Below are positions 1 through 7,365 of a DNA stretch of 19,308 bases, one piece after another. Positions within the stretch are counted from its first letter, which is position 1. Every line of letters starts with the position of its first letter. Location: assembly GCA_023818725.1 (NCBI GenBank), contig JAMWBX010000003.1:1-19308 (forward strand), in the 5' to 3' direction. This DNA is from Candidatus Omnitrophota bacterium. Its GTDB lineage: Bacteria > Ratteibacteria > UBA8468 > B48-G9 > DTJG01. The notes under the pieces are model-generated. The model was not told the origin of the DNA, did no database searches, and saw nothing but the letters and a program-made list of their open reading frames with translations. Made by a program: the position numbers and the translations under genes.

Positions 1-1
1 T

Positions 2-1987
2 ACAGTGAGACAGGAATCAGAAAAACATCTTAAAATGGCCCAATCGCTCAATCTTTCTCAGGAGAATCTTCCAAAAGAATTTTCATTTTATACCGGCGCA
101 AGCGGTTATGGTAGTTTGTATAAAGATATTGAGATCTGGAAAAATGAGCTGAAAACTTTGAAAATACTTGGTATTAATGGGACATCTTATCCTGGCGATC
201 AGCAACAATACGATGTTTACAGGGAGATTGGTTTTGATAGGTTTGTCTCACATAACCCGGGCAATGTAAATCAAGCAAAAAATGAAAAGAAGGTTTCAGA
301 ACAAGCGTTTTCAAAAATACAGGCAGTCGTTCTTGCAGATGAGCCAGGTAATTATGGACTTTATAAACTTAATGAACTGCCCGTGGAAGATTTCCATAGG
401 TTTGTTGAAAGCAAGGGGCTTAAGCCAAAGGATTTCAATGCTAAGGATTGGTCTGACATAAAGCCTTTCACTGACAGAAAAGAGATTGAAAAGATTGAAT
501 TCAACTGGGGGCCGAAATATGCTGATGCAGCAAGGAAGGCATATTACTGGACCCATAGATATGCGCAGCATATTACAATCAACTATTTCAAAAATATGAC
601 AGATACTCTTGAGAAAGAATATAACCCTGGTGTTTTGACCTTTGTGAATTACACAGACCATCCATTGATACTGGGTGGTATGATGTGTCCTGGAAGTCCT
701 GACTGGTTTGAAATGGGCCTTAACAGGGCAACAACCCTTATGTGGACTGAAGACTGGATGTACGCAGGTATAAGGTCATGGGGAAACGGGCTGTATCAAA
801 GGTTAGGTTTTCTTTGCGATATCCTTCGAAGTGCTGCCAGTAAACATAACCAGCCACTTGGTTTTTACAACACGATGGACGGAGAAGATGGAATAAGGAT
901 GAAAGGATTTACTGTGATTGCTCATGGCGTGAAAATTATCGACTATTTCTATTATGGGCCAACATATTCTGCAACTGAAAACTACTGGTCTGACAGCATT
1001 TCCCAGTATAAAGGCGTGGCAAAGGTAATAAGAGATATCGGAAAGTCAGAAGACCTTGTTTATCCTGGAAAGCCGGTTAAAAGGGATGTTGCGATTGTTT
1101 ATAGCACGACAGAAGAGATATGGGATCAAAATGGAGCCAAGGGGCATGAAAAGCAGTATCTTCATATAGCGCTTGCCCAGCAGATGTATCATGCAGATGT
1201 TATCAATGAAACCCTGATTGATGAAAAAGATCTTTCACAGTACAGGGTTATCTATCTTATGGATAAACACCTGCCGGTTTCTAACCAGAAGAAGCTACGG
1301 GAATTTGTAGAAAAAGGCGGAACTCTTGTTTTGTTTCCGGAAGCTGCGGAAAGAGATGAGTATGATAAGCCGACAGACATTATCACTTTGTTGATTGGAG
1401 TGGAAACAAATACAGCAATAGTGCAAGACACTGAAAAGACAAAAGTCTTGTTAAATTTAGATCCAGAAAATACTTTCGAAGATGATGTCTATATTACCTT
1501 AAAAAAGGCAGAGATTTCTGGAAAACTCAAGCCGCAGATTATTGGAAGTTTTTCTGATGGAAAAGCTGCGATTGTTCAAAATAAGGTGAAAAAAGGAAGC
1601 ATAATCTATTATACTTTTATGCCCGGACACAACTTTTTCAGTCATATTAGAGAATTGAACAAAGAGGGCTATGTGACAAATTTCCCTGAAAAAGCAAGAA
1701 GGATCATTTCTTTGCCCTGTGAGATTGCAAAGGTGCCAAGATATATAGAAGTTTCTCAGGGAACATTTGAGGCAGGTTTGCTTGAATCCGAGAAAGGATT
1801 TGCCCTTGTTATGGTTAATCTGGAGAGAAAGCCAGTTGAAAAACTTGATTTAAGAGTCAGGGCACAGGGAATAAATAAGATAGAATCAATTGAGAATGGA
1901 AAGATTGAATTTAAAAAAGAAAAGGATTATGTTTTGTTTTCAATGCCATTTTCGGGGCTTACAGACATTATACTATTGAGAAAATAA
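2..1987 (+). CDS. GH42-like glycoside hydrolase (beta-galactosidase-like), 5'-truncated by the window edge
   Basis: The frame is open to the first base. A GTG at position 5 has no ribosome site before it, so the true start probably lies outside the window. The 660 residues counted from that GTG read as a clan GH-A-like barrel followed by a flavodoxin-like domain of the GH42 trimerisation type (about 355-470) and a C-terminal beta domain. Two acids match the paralog at 11750: E113 in LADEPG, a probable acid/base, and E249 in MWTEDW, a probable nucleophile. The residue before E113 is Asp, where clan GH-A normally has Asn. The paralog carries about 330 extra N-terminal residues, so a signal peptide or binding domain may be missing here. 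The stop lies just upstream of the CE15 gene, which suggests co-transcription. Likely substrate: beta-galactosides or related glycosides. The fold is fairly secure and the specificity unknown. Confidence 0.75.
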   Translation, partial: TVRQESEKHLKMAQSLNLSQENLPKEFSFYTGASGYGSLYKDIEIWKNELKTLKILGINGTSYPGDQQQYDVYREIGFDRFVSHNPGNVNQAKNEKKVSEQAFSKIQAVVLADEPGNYGLYKLNELPVEDFHRFVESKGLKPKDFNAKDWSDIKPFTDRKEIEKIEFNWGPKYADAARKAYYWTHRYAQHITINYFKNMTDTLEKEYNPGVLTFVNYTDHPLILGGMMCPGSPDWFEMGLNRATTLMWTEDWMYAGIRSWGNGLYQRLGFLCDILRSAASKHNQPLGFYNTMDGEDGIRMKGFTVIAHGVKIIDYFYYGPTYSATENYWSDSISQYKGVAKVIRDIGKSEDLVYPGKPVKRDVAIVYSTTEEIWDQNGAKGHEKQYLHIALAQQMYHADVINETLIDEKDLSQYRVIYLMDKHLPVSNQKKLREFVEKGGTLVLFPEAAERDEYDKPTDIITLLIGVETNTAIVQDTEKTKVLLNLDPENTFEDDVYITLKKAEISGKLKPQIIGSFSDGKAAIVQNKVKKGSIIYYTFMPGHNFFSHIRELNKEGYVTNFPEKARRIISLPCEIAKVPRYIEVSQGTFEAGLLESEKGFALVMVNLERKPVEKLDLRVRAQGINKIESIENGKIEFKKEKDYVLFSMPFSGLTDIILLRK

Positions 1988-1989
1988 AT

Positions 1990-2003
1990 GGAGGTCTGAA
2001 ATA
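1990..2003 (+). promoter_or_regulatory. Ribosome binding site placed for a non-standard ATA start of the CE15 gene
   Basis: GGAGG at 1990-1994 is the only good Shine-Dalgarno in front of the CE15 gene. It sits 6 bases before an in-frame ATA (2001-2003) and far too far from the first standard start (TTG, 2037). Codons between ATA and TTG read S-W-K-A-D-P-E-I-V-R-K-L, a plausible CE15 N-terminus. Either initiation is at AUA or an ATG has been lost through mutation or sequencing error. Confidence 0.5.
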
Positions 2004-2036
2004 AGCTGGAAGGCAGATCCAGAAATTGTCAGAAAA

Positions 2037-3260
2037 TTGAGCCTTAATAATCCGTTTCAAGTAAATTACGATGAAATATTTGTTCCGAATTATACTTTAC
2101 CTGAGCTTTTTTTGTGCCTTGATGGGACAGAAATTAAAGACGTGGATGAGTGGATGAAAAAAAGAAGGCCTGAAATCCTTGAACTTTTTAAAACCCATAT
2201 GTATGGAAGATTGCCTGAAGAAAGACCAGGTTGTTTCAGGTATGAAATTTTTGACACTGAAAAAAACGCTCTTGGTGGAATTGCAATTAGAAAGCAGGTT
2301 AAAATTTATTTTACAGAAAAAGAAGACCCATCTCTTGATCTATTGATATATCTTCCAGTCGACAGAAAAAATCCTGCGCCGATTTTTACTCTTTTACATT
2401 TTTACGGGAATCACACTGTTACAGAAGAAAAAGCCATCCCGATTAGACCGCAATGGGACAGGACATATAACAAGTACATACCTGATGAAAACACAAGAGC
2501 ATCTCATTCTAAAACGATACCTGTAAGAAAAATTATTTCAAGGGGCTATGGGGTTGCAACAGCATACTATGGGGATATTGCACCTGATATAAAAGATTGT
2601 TTTTCTCACGGTGTTTTTGGCGCATTTGACCATATTTTTGGAGAAAAAAGACCGTCAGATGCCTGGGGTGCAATTTCAGCCTGGGCATTCGGATTAAGTC
2701 GCATAATGGACTATTGTGAAATAGACCAGGATATTGACTCAAAAAAGGTTGCAGTTGTTGGCCACAGCCGGCTTGGAAAGACAGCGCTGTGGGCTGGCGC
2801 TCAGGACAGGCGTTTTGCTGTTGTGATATCCAATAATTCTGGCTGCGGAGGAGCTGCTTTAAGCAGAAGGAAATTCGGTGAAACGCTCAGGGTAATAAAT
2901 AATGCTTTTCCACACTGGTTCTGTGATAATTTCAAAAAATATAATGAGAATGAAGAAAATCTTCCATTTGATCAGCATATGCTAATTTCTTTGATTGCGC
3001 CAGGGCCTGTTTATGTGGCGAGCGCAGATGAGGATCTATGGGCAGACCCAAAAGGAGAATTTCTTTCTGCAAAAAATGCAGAACCAGTTTATAATCCTTT
3101 TGGACTTGAAGGTCTTCCCTGTGATGATATGCCTGATTTAGATAGGCCTGTTATGGGCGCAATAGGCTATCATATTAGAAAGGGAGGACACGGACTGACA
3201 GAATGCGACTGGGACTGTTATATGAATTTCTGCGATAAGCATTTTAATTACAAAGGATAA
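2037..3260 (+). CDS. CE15-family 4-O-methyl-glucuronoyl methylesterase (alpha/beta hydrolase)
   Basis: This resembles bacterial carbohydrate esterase family 15, often annotated as acetylxylan esterase, which hydrolyses esters of (4-O-methyl-)glucuronic acid. Visible signatures, numbered from the TTG, are an N-terminal NYDEIFVPNYTLP segment, the nucleophile elbow GHSRLGK (S244), an SGCGG turn (268-272) and the catalytic His in GYHIRKGGHGLT (H385). The Glu of fungal enzymes is replaced by Asn in front of SGCGG; the acid is probably supplied by the DEDLWADP segment (331-338), as in many bacterial members. No signal peptide is visible from either possible start, so the protein looks cytoplasmic. 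Position 2037 is the only standard start codon, but the ribosome site and upstream coding sequence favour an ATA start at 2001 (419 residues). It lies between the hydrolase and the isomerase in an apparent operon. Substrate not established. Confidence 0.8.
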   Translation: MSLNNPFQVNYDEIFVPNYTLPELFLCLDGTEIKDVDEWMKKRRPEILELFKTHMYGRLPEERPGCFRYEIFDTEKNALGGIAIRKQVKIYFTEKEDPSLDLLIYLPVDRKNPAPIFTLLHFYGNHTVTEEKAIPIRPQWDRTYNKYIPDENTRASHSKTIPVRKIISRGYGVATAYYGDIAPDIKDCFSHGVFGAFDHIFGEKRPSDAWGAISAWAFGLSRIMDYCEIDQDIDSKKVAVVGHSRLGKTALWAGAQDRRFAVVISNNSGCGGAALSRRKFGETLRVINNAFPHWFCDNFKKYNENEENLPFDQHMLISLIAPGPVYVASADEDLWADPKGEFLSAKNAEPVYNPFGLEGLPCDDMPDLDRPVMGAIGYHIRKGGHGLTECDWDCYMNFCDKHFNYKG

Positions 3261-3263
3261 TAA

Positions 3264-3271
3264 GGGGGGGG
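3264..3271 (+). promoter_or_regulatory. G8 tract acting as ribosome binding site of the isomerase gene
   Basis: Eight consecutive G residues lie 3 bases before the ATG at 3275 and are the only candidate Shine-Dalgarno. A homopolymer here could change length by slippage and so alter spacing and translation. Confidence 0.5.
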
Positions 3272-3274
3272 CGA

Positions 3275-4024
3275 ATGGCAAGAATAGGGCTTCAGCTTTA
3301 TTCAGTAAGAACTGATTGCGCAAAAGACCTTGTTGGAACTCTGTCAAAGGTCTCAAAGATGGGATATCAGGCAGTTGAGTTTGCAGGATACCATGGCAGG
3401 GATGCAAAACAACTGAGAAATATTTTGCAGGATCTAAATTTAGTTTGTTGTGGCACACATACCGGACTTGAGACACTTCTGGACGACCAGTTAATGAAAA
3501 CTGTTGAATTCAATGCGGTTTTAGGGAACAAATATCTGATTGTGCCAGGATTGAAGGAAGAGTATAGAAATTCAATCTCTGCGTGGGAAAAGACAGCTGA
3601 AATTTTCAATTCCATAGCTGAAAAAATAAAACCTTATGGAATGAAAACCGGTTATCACAATCACTGGGTAGAGTTTGAAGAATTAGAGGGAAAAATCCCA
3701 ATGGATATTTTTTTCCAGAGAGCTTCAAAGGATGTGATTATGCAGTTTGATACAGGAAATGCAATGAGGAAAGGTGGAAATGTGATTGAATATCTAAAAA
3801 AATTTCCTGGAAGGTCTGATACAATCCACATCAAAGAATTTTCTGCAGCAAATGACAAGGCAATTGTTGGTGAGGGAGATATTCCATGGAAAGAAGTTAT
3901 TGAACTTTGCCAAACAATAGGTAATACTGAGTGGTACATCATTGAACAGGAAAGCTATGCATATGAGCCGATGGAGTGCGTCGAGAAATGTTTGATCAAT
4001 TTCATAAAACTTTTGAAAAATTGA
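3275..4024 (+). CDS. Sugar phosphate isomerase/epimerase, xylose-isomerase-like TIM barrel
   Basis: At 249 residues this is a compact AP-endonuclease-2/xylose-isomerase-like barrel, a family of metal-dependent sugar and inosose isomerases, epimerases and dehydratases. It opens with the family-typical MARIGLQLYSVR strand. Likely metal and substrate residues include E35 (VEFAGYHG), H128/H130 (GYHNHWVEF), D159 (QFDTGNA), H185 (IHIKEF) and E224/E226 (IIEQES). No signal peptide is visible, so it is cytoplasmic. It begins 14 bp after the CE15 gene, so co-transcription is likely. It could isomerise or dehydrate a sugar or keto-sugar released by the upstream hydrolase and esterase. The family does not allow the exact reaction to be assigned. 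Confidence 0.8.
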   Translation: MARIGLQLYSVRTDCAKDLVGTLSKVSKMGYQAVEFAGYHGRDAKQLRNILQDLNLVCCGTHTGLETLLDDQLMKTVEFNAVLGNKYLIVPGLKEEYRNSISAWEKTAEIFNSIAEKIKPYGMKTGYHNHWVEFEELEGKIPMDIFFQRASKDVIMQFDTGNAMRKGGNVIEYLKKFPGRSDTIHIKEFSAANDKAIVGEGDIPWKEVIELCQTIGNTEWYIIEQESYAYEPMECVEKCLINFIKLLKN

Positions 4025-4028
4025 AGTT

Positions 4029-4056
4029 TTGACAAAGAATGCTCAATTGATAAAAT
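4029..4056 (+). promoter_or_regulatory. Candidate sigma70-type promoter before the aminotransferase gene
   Basis: A perfect TTGACA (4029-4034) is followed after 16 bases by TAAAAT (4051-4056). Transcription would start near 4063, leaving about a 30-base leader with AAGGGGG before the ATG at 4095. The aminotransferase could therefore be expressed apart from the upstream genes. Confidence 0.45.
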
Positions 4057-4094
4057 AAAGTACTGTGAAAAACGAATCCTAAAAAGGGGGAGAT

Positions 4095-5354
4095 ATGACA
4101 AAGCTTGCAATCGAAGGCGGAGAAAAAATAAACAATAAACCATTTCCAATGTGGCCTTCATTTTCAGAAAAGACCATTGAGAAAGCGATTGAACCACTTA
4201 AAACAGGAAGAGTTAACTACTGGACAGGAAGTTATGGAACACAGTTTGAAGAAATGTGGGCAAAATGGAATGGCGTAAAATATGCCATCACCACAACAAA
4301 TGGAACAAGCGCGCTTCATACCGCAGTGGCTGCTCTTGGAATTGGGCCTGGTGATGAGGTGATATGTCCTTCGTATTCGTTTATAGCATCTTCTTTCTGC
4401 ATCCTTCAGGCAGGCGCACTTCCTGTTTTTGCAGATGTGGACCAGTCCCACACCCTTGACCCGAAAGGGATTGAACAGCACATCAATGAAAGGACAAGGG
4501 CAATCCTTGTTGTGCATCTCTACGGGGTTGTCGCGGATATGGATCCAATACTTGAAATCGCAAGAAAACATAATCTTTATGTCATTGAGGACTGCGCGCA
4601 ATGTTTTGGCGGGGTATATAAAGGAAAAAAAACAGGTACAATTGGAGATGTTGGTTGTTTCAGCTTCTGTCAGAGTAAGCACTTTACAACAGGCGGAGAA
4701 GGCGGAGCAGTAATTACCAATGATGAAAATCTTCACTGGGAGTGCAAATCCTTCAGGGACCATGGTTATGATGTACAGCAGAGATTGAAACTTCTTGAGC
4801 TTGAAGCCAAACTTACTTATATTCACAGAAGGGTTGGGTTCAATTACAGAATGACTGAAATACAATCTTTAATAGGAATTTGCGAACTGGAAAGATTCGA
4901 CACATGGAATCTGCCAAATCGAAGGAGAAACGGAAGATATTTAATAGAGGCATTGAAAAATCACCCTCTTGTGTTGCATCCGCCCATTGACACTCTTGAA
5001 AGGCAGAATGCGTTCTGGTGGGCGCCATTTGTGCTTGACGCGGATAAACTGAAGGTGCCAGTAAAGCAATTTGTAAATGCGATGGAGGCTGAAGGGGTCC
5101 CTGTTTATGGTGTACAGTGGCCTGAAATGTACAAAGAACAGGCTTATGTCCAGCAGAACGGTTTTGGGAGATTGAAATATCCATTTAAAGATCCAAATGC
5201 CAGGCAGATCGATTATACAAAGGTTGAGTGCAAGATGGCAAAGTGGCTTTCAGAAAGAACAATGAGCTTTTTCACACATCCTGTTTATGACGAAAGCCAT
5301 ATGAAGCTTTATGTCGACGCTTTTGAAAAGGTTGCAAAGGCATATATGAAATAA
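4095..5354 (+). CDS. DegT/DnrJ/EryC1/StrS-family PLP-dependent aminotransferase
   Basis: The 419 residues form a fold-type I aminotransferase of the DegT (ArnB/StrS) family, which transaminates keto-sugars or keto-cyclitols using PLP. Visible features are the phosphate-binding TTNGTSALH segment (67-75), the ring-binding Asp in VIEDCAQCFGG (D166) and the Schiff-base lysine in SFCQSKHFTTGGEGG (K195). The ATG follows a clear AAAAAGGGGG ribosome site. Members with an N-terminus like LAIEGGEKI often act on keto-inositols or keto-sugars in secondary metabolism. Here the neighbours are degradative genes (hydrolase, esterase, isomerase), and no nucleotide-sugar gene lies next to it. The gene is last before a strong terminator. 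The family is secure; the substrate is not. Confidence 0.88.
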   Translation: MTKLAIEGGEKINNKPFPMWPSFSEKTIEKAIEPLKTGRVNYWTGSYGTQFEEMWAKWNGVKYAITTTNGTSALHTAVAALGIGPGDEVICPSYSFIASSFCILQAGALPVFADVDQSHTLDPKGIEQHINERTRAILVVHLYGVVADMDPILEIARKHNLYVIEDCAQCFGGVYKGKKTGTIGDVGCFSFCQSKHFTTGGEGGAVITNDENLHWECKSFRDHGYDVQQRLKLLELEAKLTYIHRRVGFNYRMTEIQSLIGICELERFDTWNLPNRRRNGRYLIEALKNHPLVLHPPIDTLERQNAFWWAPFVLDADKLKVPVKQFVNAMEAEGVPVYGVQWPEMYKEQAYVQQNGFGRLKYPFKDPNARQIDYTKVECKMAKWLSERTMSFFTHPVYDESHMKLYVDAFEKVAKAYMK

Positions 5355-5363
5355 TTGTCGTAA

Positions 5364-5414
5364 AAAAACAGGCAGAACCTTTTTATTAAGAAGGGAAATG
5401 CCTGTTTTTCTTTA
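5364..5414 (+). terminator. Rho-independent terminator after the aminotransferase gene
   Basis: An 11-bp perfect stem pairs AAAAACAGGCA (5364-5374) with TGCCTGTTTTT (5399-5409). The 24-base loop can itself fold (CCTT with AAGG). T-rich sequence follows, and an A-run precedes the stem, so it could also work in reverse. It separates the carbohydrate cluster from the export operon. Confidence 0.8.
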
Positions 5415-5423
5415 TCGATAAAC

Positions 5424-5451
5424 TTGACGAAATTTCAGTAGATGATATTTT
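5424..5451 (+). promoter_or_regulatory. Candidate promoter of the polysaccharide export operon
   Basis: TTGACG (5424-5429), 16 bases, then TATTTT (5446-5451) lies just after the terminator and about 65 bases before the export gene. It is the best promoter-like match in the 163-bp gap. The -10 is only a partial match, so confidence is modest. Confidence 0.4.
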
Positions 5452-5517
5452 ATGCATAAGGTCATTCAAAATTTCAGATACTTTTTGAGAAAGAGTTAGG
5501 ATACAGAGAGAAAAGAT

Positions 5518-7356
5518 ATGGCTGGGAAAAATACTAAAATATTTGAGCTGGTGGCTTGTTGGTTTCTGATTTTTACTGTTTCTGCTTTATGCGATGGATT
5601 GAAGATCTTTGGCCAGGATTTCTTTTCTAATATGAATCTTGCCACTTCCGAATCAGCCAGGTTTATTCCGGAAAAATACTTTCTCGGAACCGGCGATCAA
5701 ATTGAAATATCAGTCTGGGGACCTGTGGAATTCCGCCAGCAAGCAGAAATTGATAGGGAAGGTAATATCCTGATTCCGAGAATTGGCAAGTTGTATCTAT
5801 CAGGCAAAAGTCTTACCCAGGCTAAGAAATACCTTCAGGATATGTTTGACAGAAATTACAAAAATGTAAAAGTTGAGCTCACCCTTATAAAAGGGCGGCT
5901 TATACCTGTTTTTGTGATGGGAGAAATCATAAGACCTGGAGCATACGTCATAACCAGTTCCAGCACTATTCTTGAAGTGATTGCAATGGCTGGTGGTATC
6001 AACGCAAGAGGTAGTTTAAGAAAAATAGTCGTTATCAGCAAAGACGGAACAAAAAAAGAAATAGACCTATACCCTACTCTTTTCGGAGGAACGCTTCCAG
6101 AAATATATTTCCAGCCAGAAGATATCGTATATGTGCCTCTTTCGACAAACTATGTCGGGATAAAAGGAGCTGTAAGAAGACCTGCAATTTATGAATTTAA
6201 GGGAGAAATTTCTCTTGCAGACCTGATAGAATATGCTGGAGGATTTTTACCTGAGGCTGATACAAAAAGAATAGCAATATTCCGCAATGACCCTACAGCA
6301 GGGAAAAAGATAATTGACTTTTTCCTGCAGGATGCAAGAAAAACAGAACTTAAAAATTTCGTTCTCTCTGACGGAGATGAGGTTGAAATTTCTTTTCTCG
6401 CAAGGGATATTATTGAGTACGTCTCAATTGAAGGGACAATAAAAAATCGGGGGAAATACCAATGGAAACCGGATCTTTCAGTTTCAGACATAATCAGGGA
6501 AACAGATTTTCTACCTGATACCCTTGGCGAACAGGCAGAAATTATAAGGGAAAAACCAGACGGAGCAAGAGAAATAATTCAGTTTTCACTTATTGATGCA
6601 GTCAAAAAGGTAAAAGACATTGAGTTGAAACCAAGAGATAGAGTTGTTGTGAGGTCAAAGGAAAGGCCTGTCAAAAAAGTGACTATAAGCGGAGAAGTGA
6701 AGTTTCCCGGTGAATATATGATTTCACCAGGGGAAACTTTGAGTTCATTGATAAAAAGGGCAGGTGGATTTACCGAGCAGGCATATCTTCCTGCCGCTGT
6801 TTTCACCAGAGTCTCTGTCAAAAAAAGGGAAAAGCAGGAGATTGAAAAGTTCATAATGGAAAAACAGGCGACCATCGAAAAAGAAGCAGGAAGAATTGAA
6901 AGCGAAGAAGAAAAAGCCCTGATTGAGAAAAGCAAAGGGCTTCTTAAACAGCTTGCACAGGCTCCTGTCACTGGCAGGGTTGTTGTTTGCCTTGAGCCCT
7001 GGGAGAAATTTGCTGGTTCTGACGCAGACATAACGCTTGAAGATGGAGATGTCATAAATATTCCGACAAAGCCAACCATCGTAAGTGTTGTTGGAGAGGT
7101 GAATCATCCTGCCAATGTTCTTTATGTAAATGGGGCTGATTATAAGTATTATATCGAGAAGGCAGGATCGTTTACAAAAAATGCGGATGTGAAAAACATT
7201 TTTGTTGTGAAAGCCAATGGCACTGCAACCACAAATCTGAAGAAAATAGAACCAGGGGATGTAATTGTTGTCGGATTTCTTGCCAAGGATAGGCTAGGAA
7301 AGATTCTGAAAGATATTTTACAGATGTTGTATTATGTTAAGATGATCGTTGATTAA
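5518..7356 (+). CDS. Wza-type polysaccharide export protein with five SLBB repeats
   Basis: The 612-residue protein has a signal peptide (hydrophobic about 10-23, likely cut after VSA) and a polysaccharide biosynthesis/export domain (about 52-125, with LGTGDQIEISVWG). Five SLBB-like repeats follow at about 130-172, 212-255, 301-344, 387-430 and 521-564, each with a GEV/GxxxxPG strand and most with an AGGF-type turn. A charged, probably helical insert (434-482) separates repeats four and five. The family forms or gates the outer-membrane channel for capsule or exopolysaccharide. Repeat number exceeds classical Wza, resembling longer SLBB exporters of other phyla. Cys25 follows ALC, not a convincing lipobox, so lipidation is uncertain. 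The ribosome site is weak. A Wzz-type partner follows after 9 bases; no glycosyltransferase is nearby. Confidence 0.88.
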   Translation: MAGKNTKIFELVACWFLIFTVSALCDGLKIFGQDFFSNMNLATSESARFIPEKYFLGTGDQIEISVWGPVEFRQQAEIDREGNILIPRIGKLYLSGKSLTQAKKYLQDMFDRNYKNVKVELTLIKGRLIPVFVMGEIIRPGAYVITSSSTILEVIAMAGGINARGSLRKIVVISKDGTKKEIDLYPTLFGGTLPEIYFQPEDIVYVPLSTNYVGIKGAVRRPAIYEFKGEISLADLIEYAGGFLPEADTKRIAIFRNDPTAGKKIIDFFLQDARKTELKNFVLSDGDEVEISFLARDIIEYVSIEGTIKNRGKYQWKPDLSVSDIIRETDFLPDTLGEQAEIIREKPDGAREIIQFSLIDAVKKVKDIELKPRDRVVVRSKERPVKKVTISGEVKFPGEYMISPGETLSSLIKRAGGFTEQAYLPAAVFTRVSVKKREKQEIEKFIMEKQATIEKEAGRIESEEEKALIEKSKGLLKQLAQAPVTGRVVVCLEPWEKFAGSDADITLEDGDVINIPTKPTIVSVVGEVNHPANVLYVNGADYKYYIEKAGSFTKNADVKNIFVVKANGTATTNLKKIEPGDVIVVGFLAKDRLGKILKDILQMLYYVKMIVD

Positions 7357-7365
7357 TGGGGAAAA

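Noticed and set aside
4164..4865. A 233-codon minus-strand open frame inside the aminotransferase gene
   Set aside because: It lies wholly antisense to a gene with intact PLP motifs, has no ribosome site and reads as Cys/Phe/Ser-rich sequence typical of antisense frames.
6579..7079. A 166-codon minus-strand frame inside the export gene
   Set aside because: It is opposite the SLBB repeats and has low-complexity Ser/Phe composition; there is no evidence of its own expression signals.
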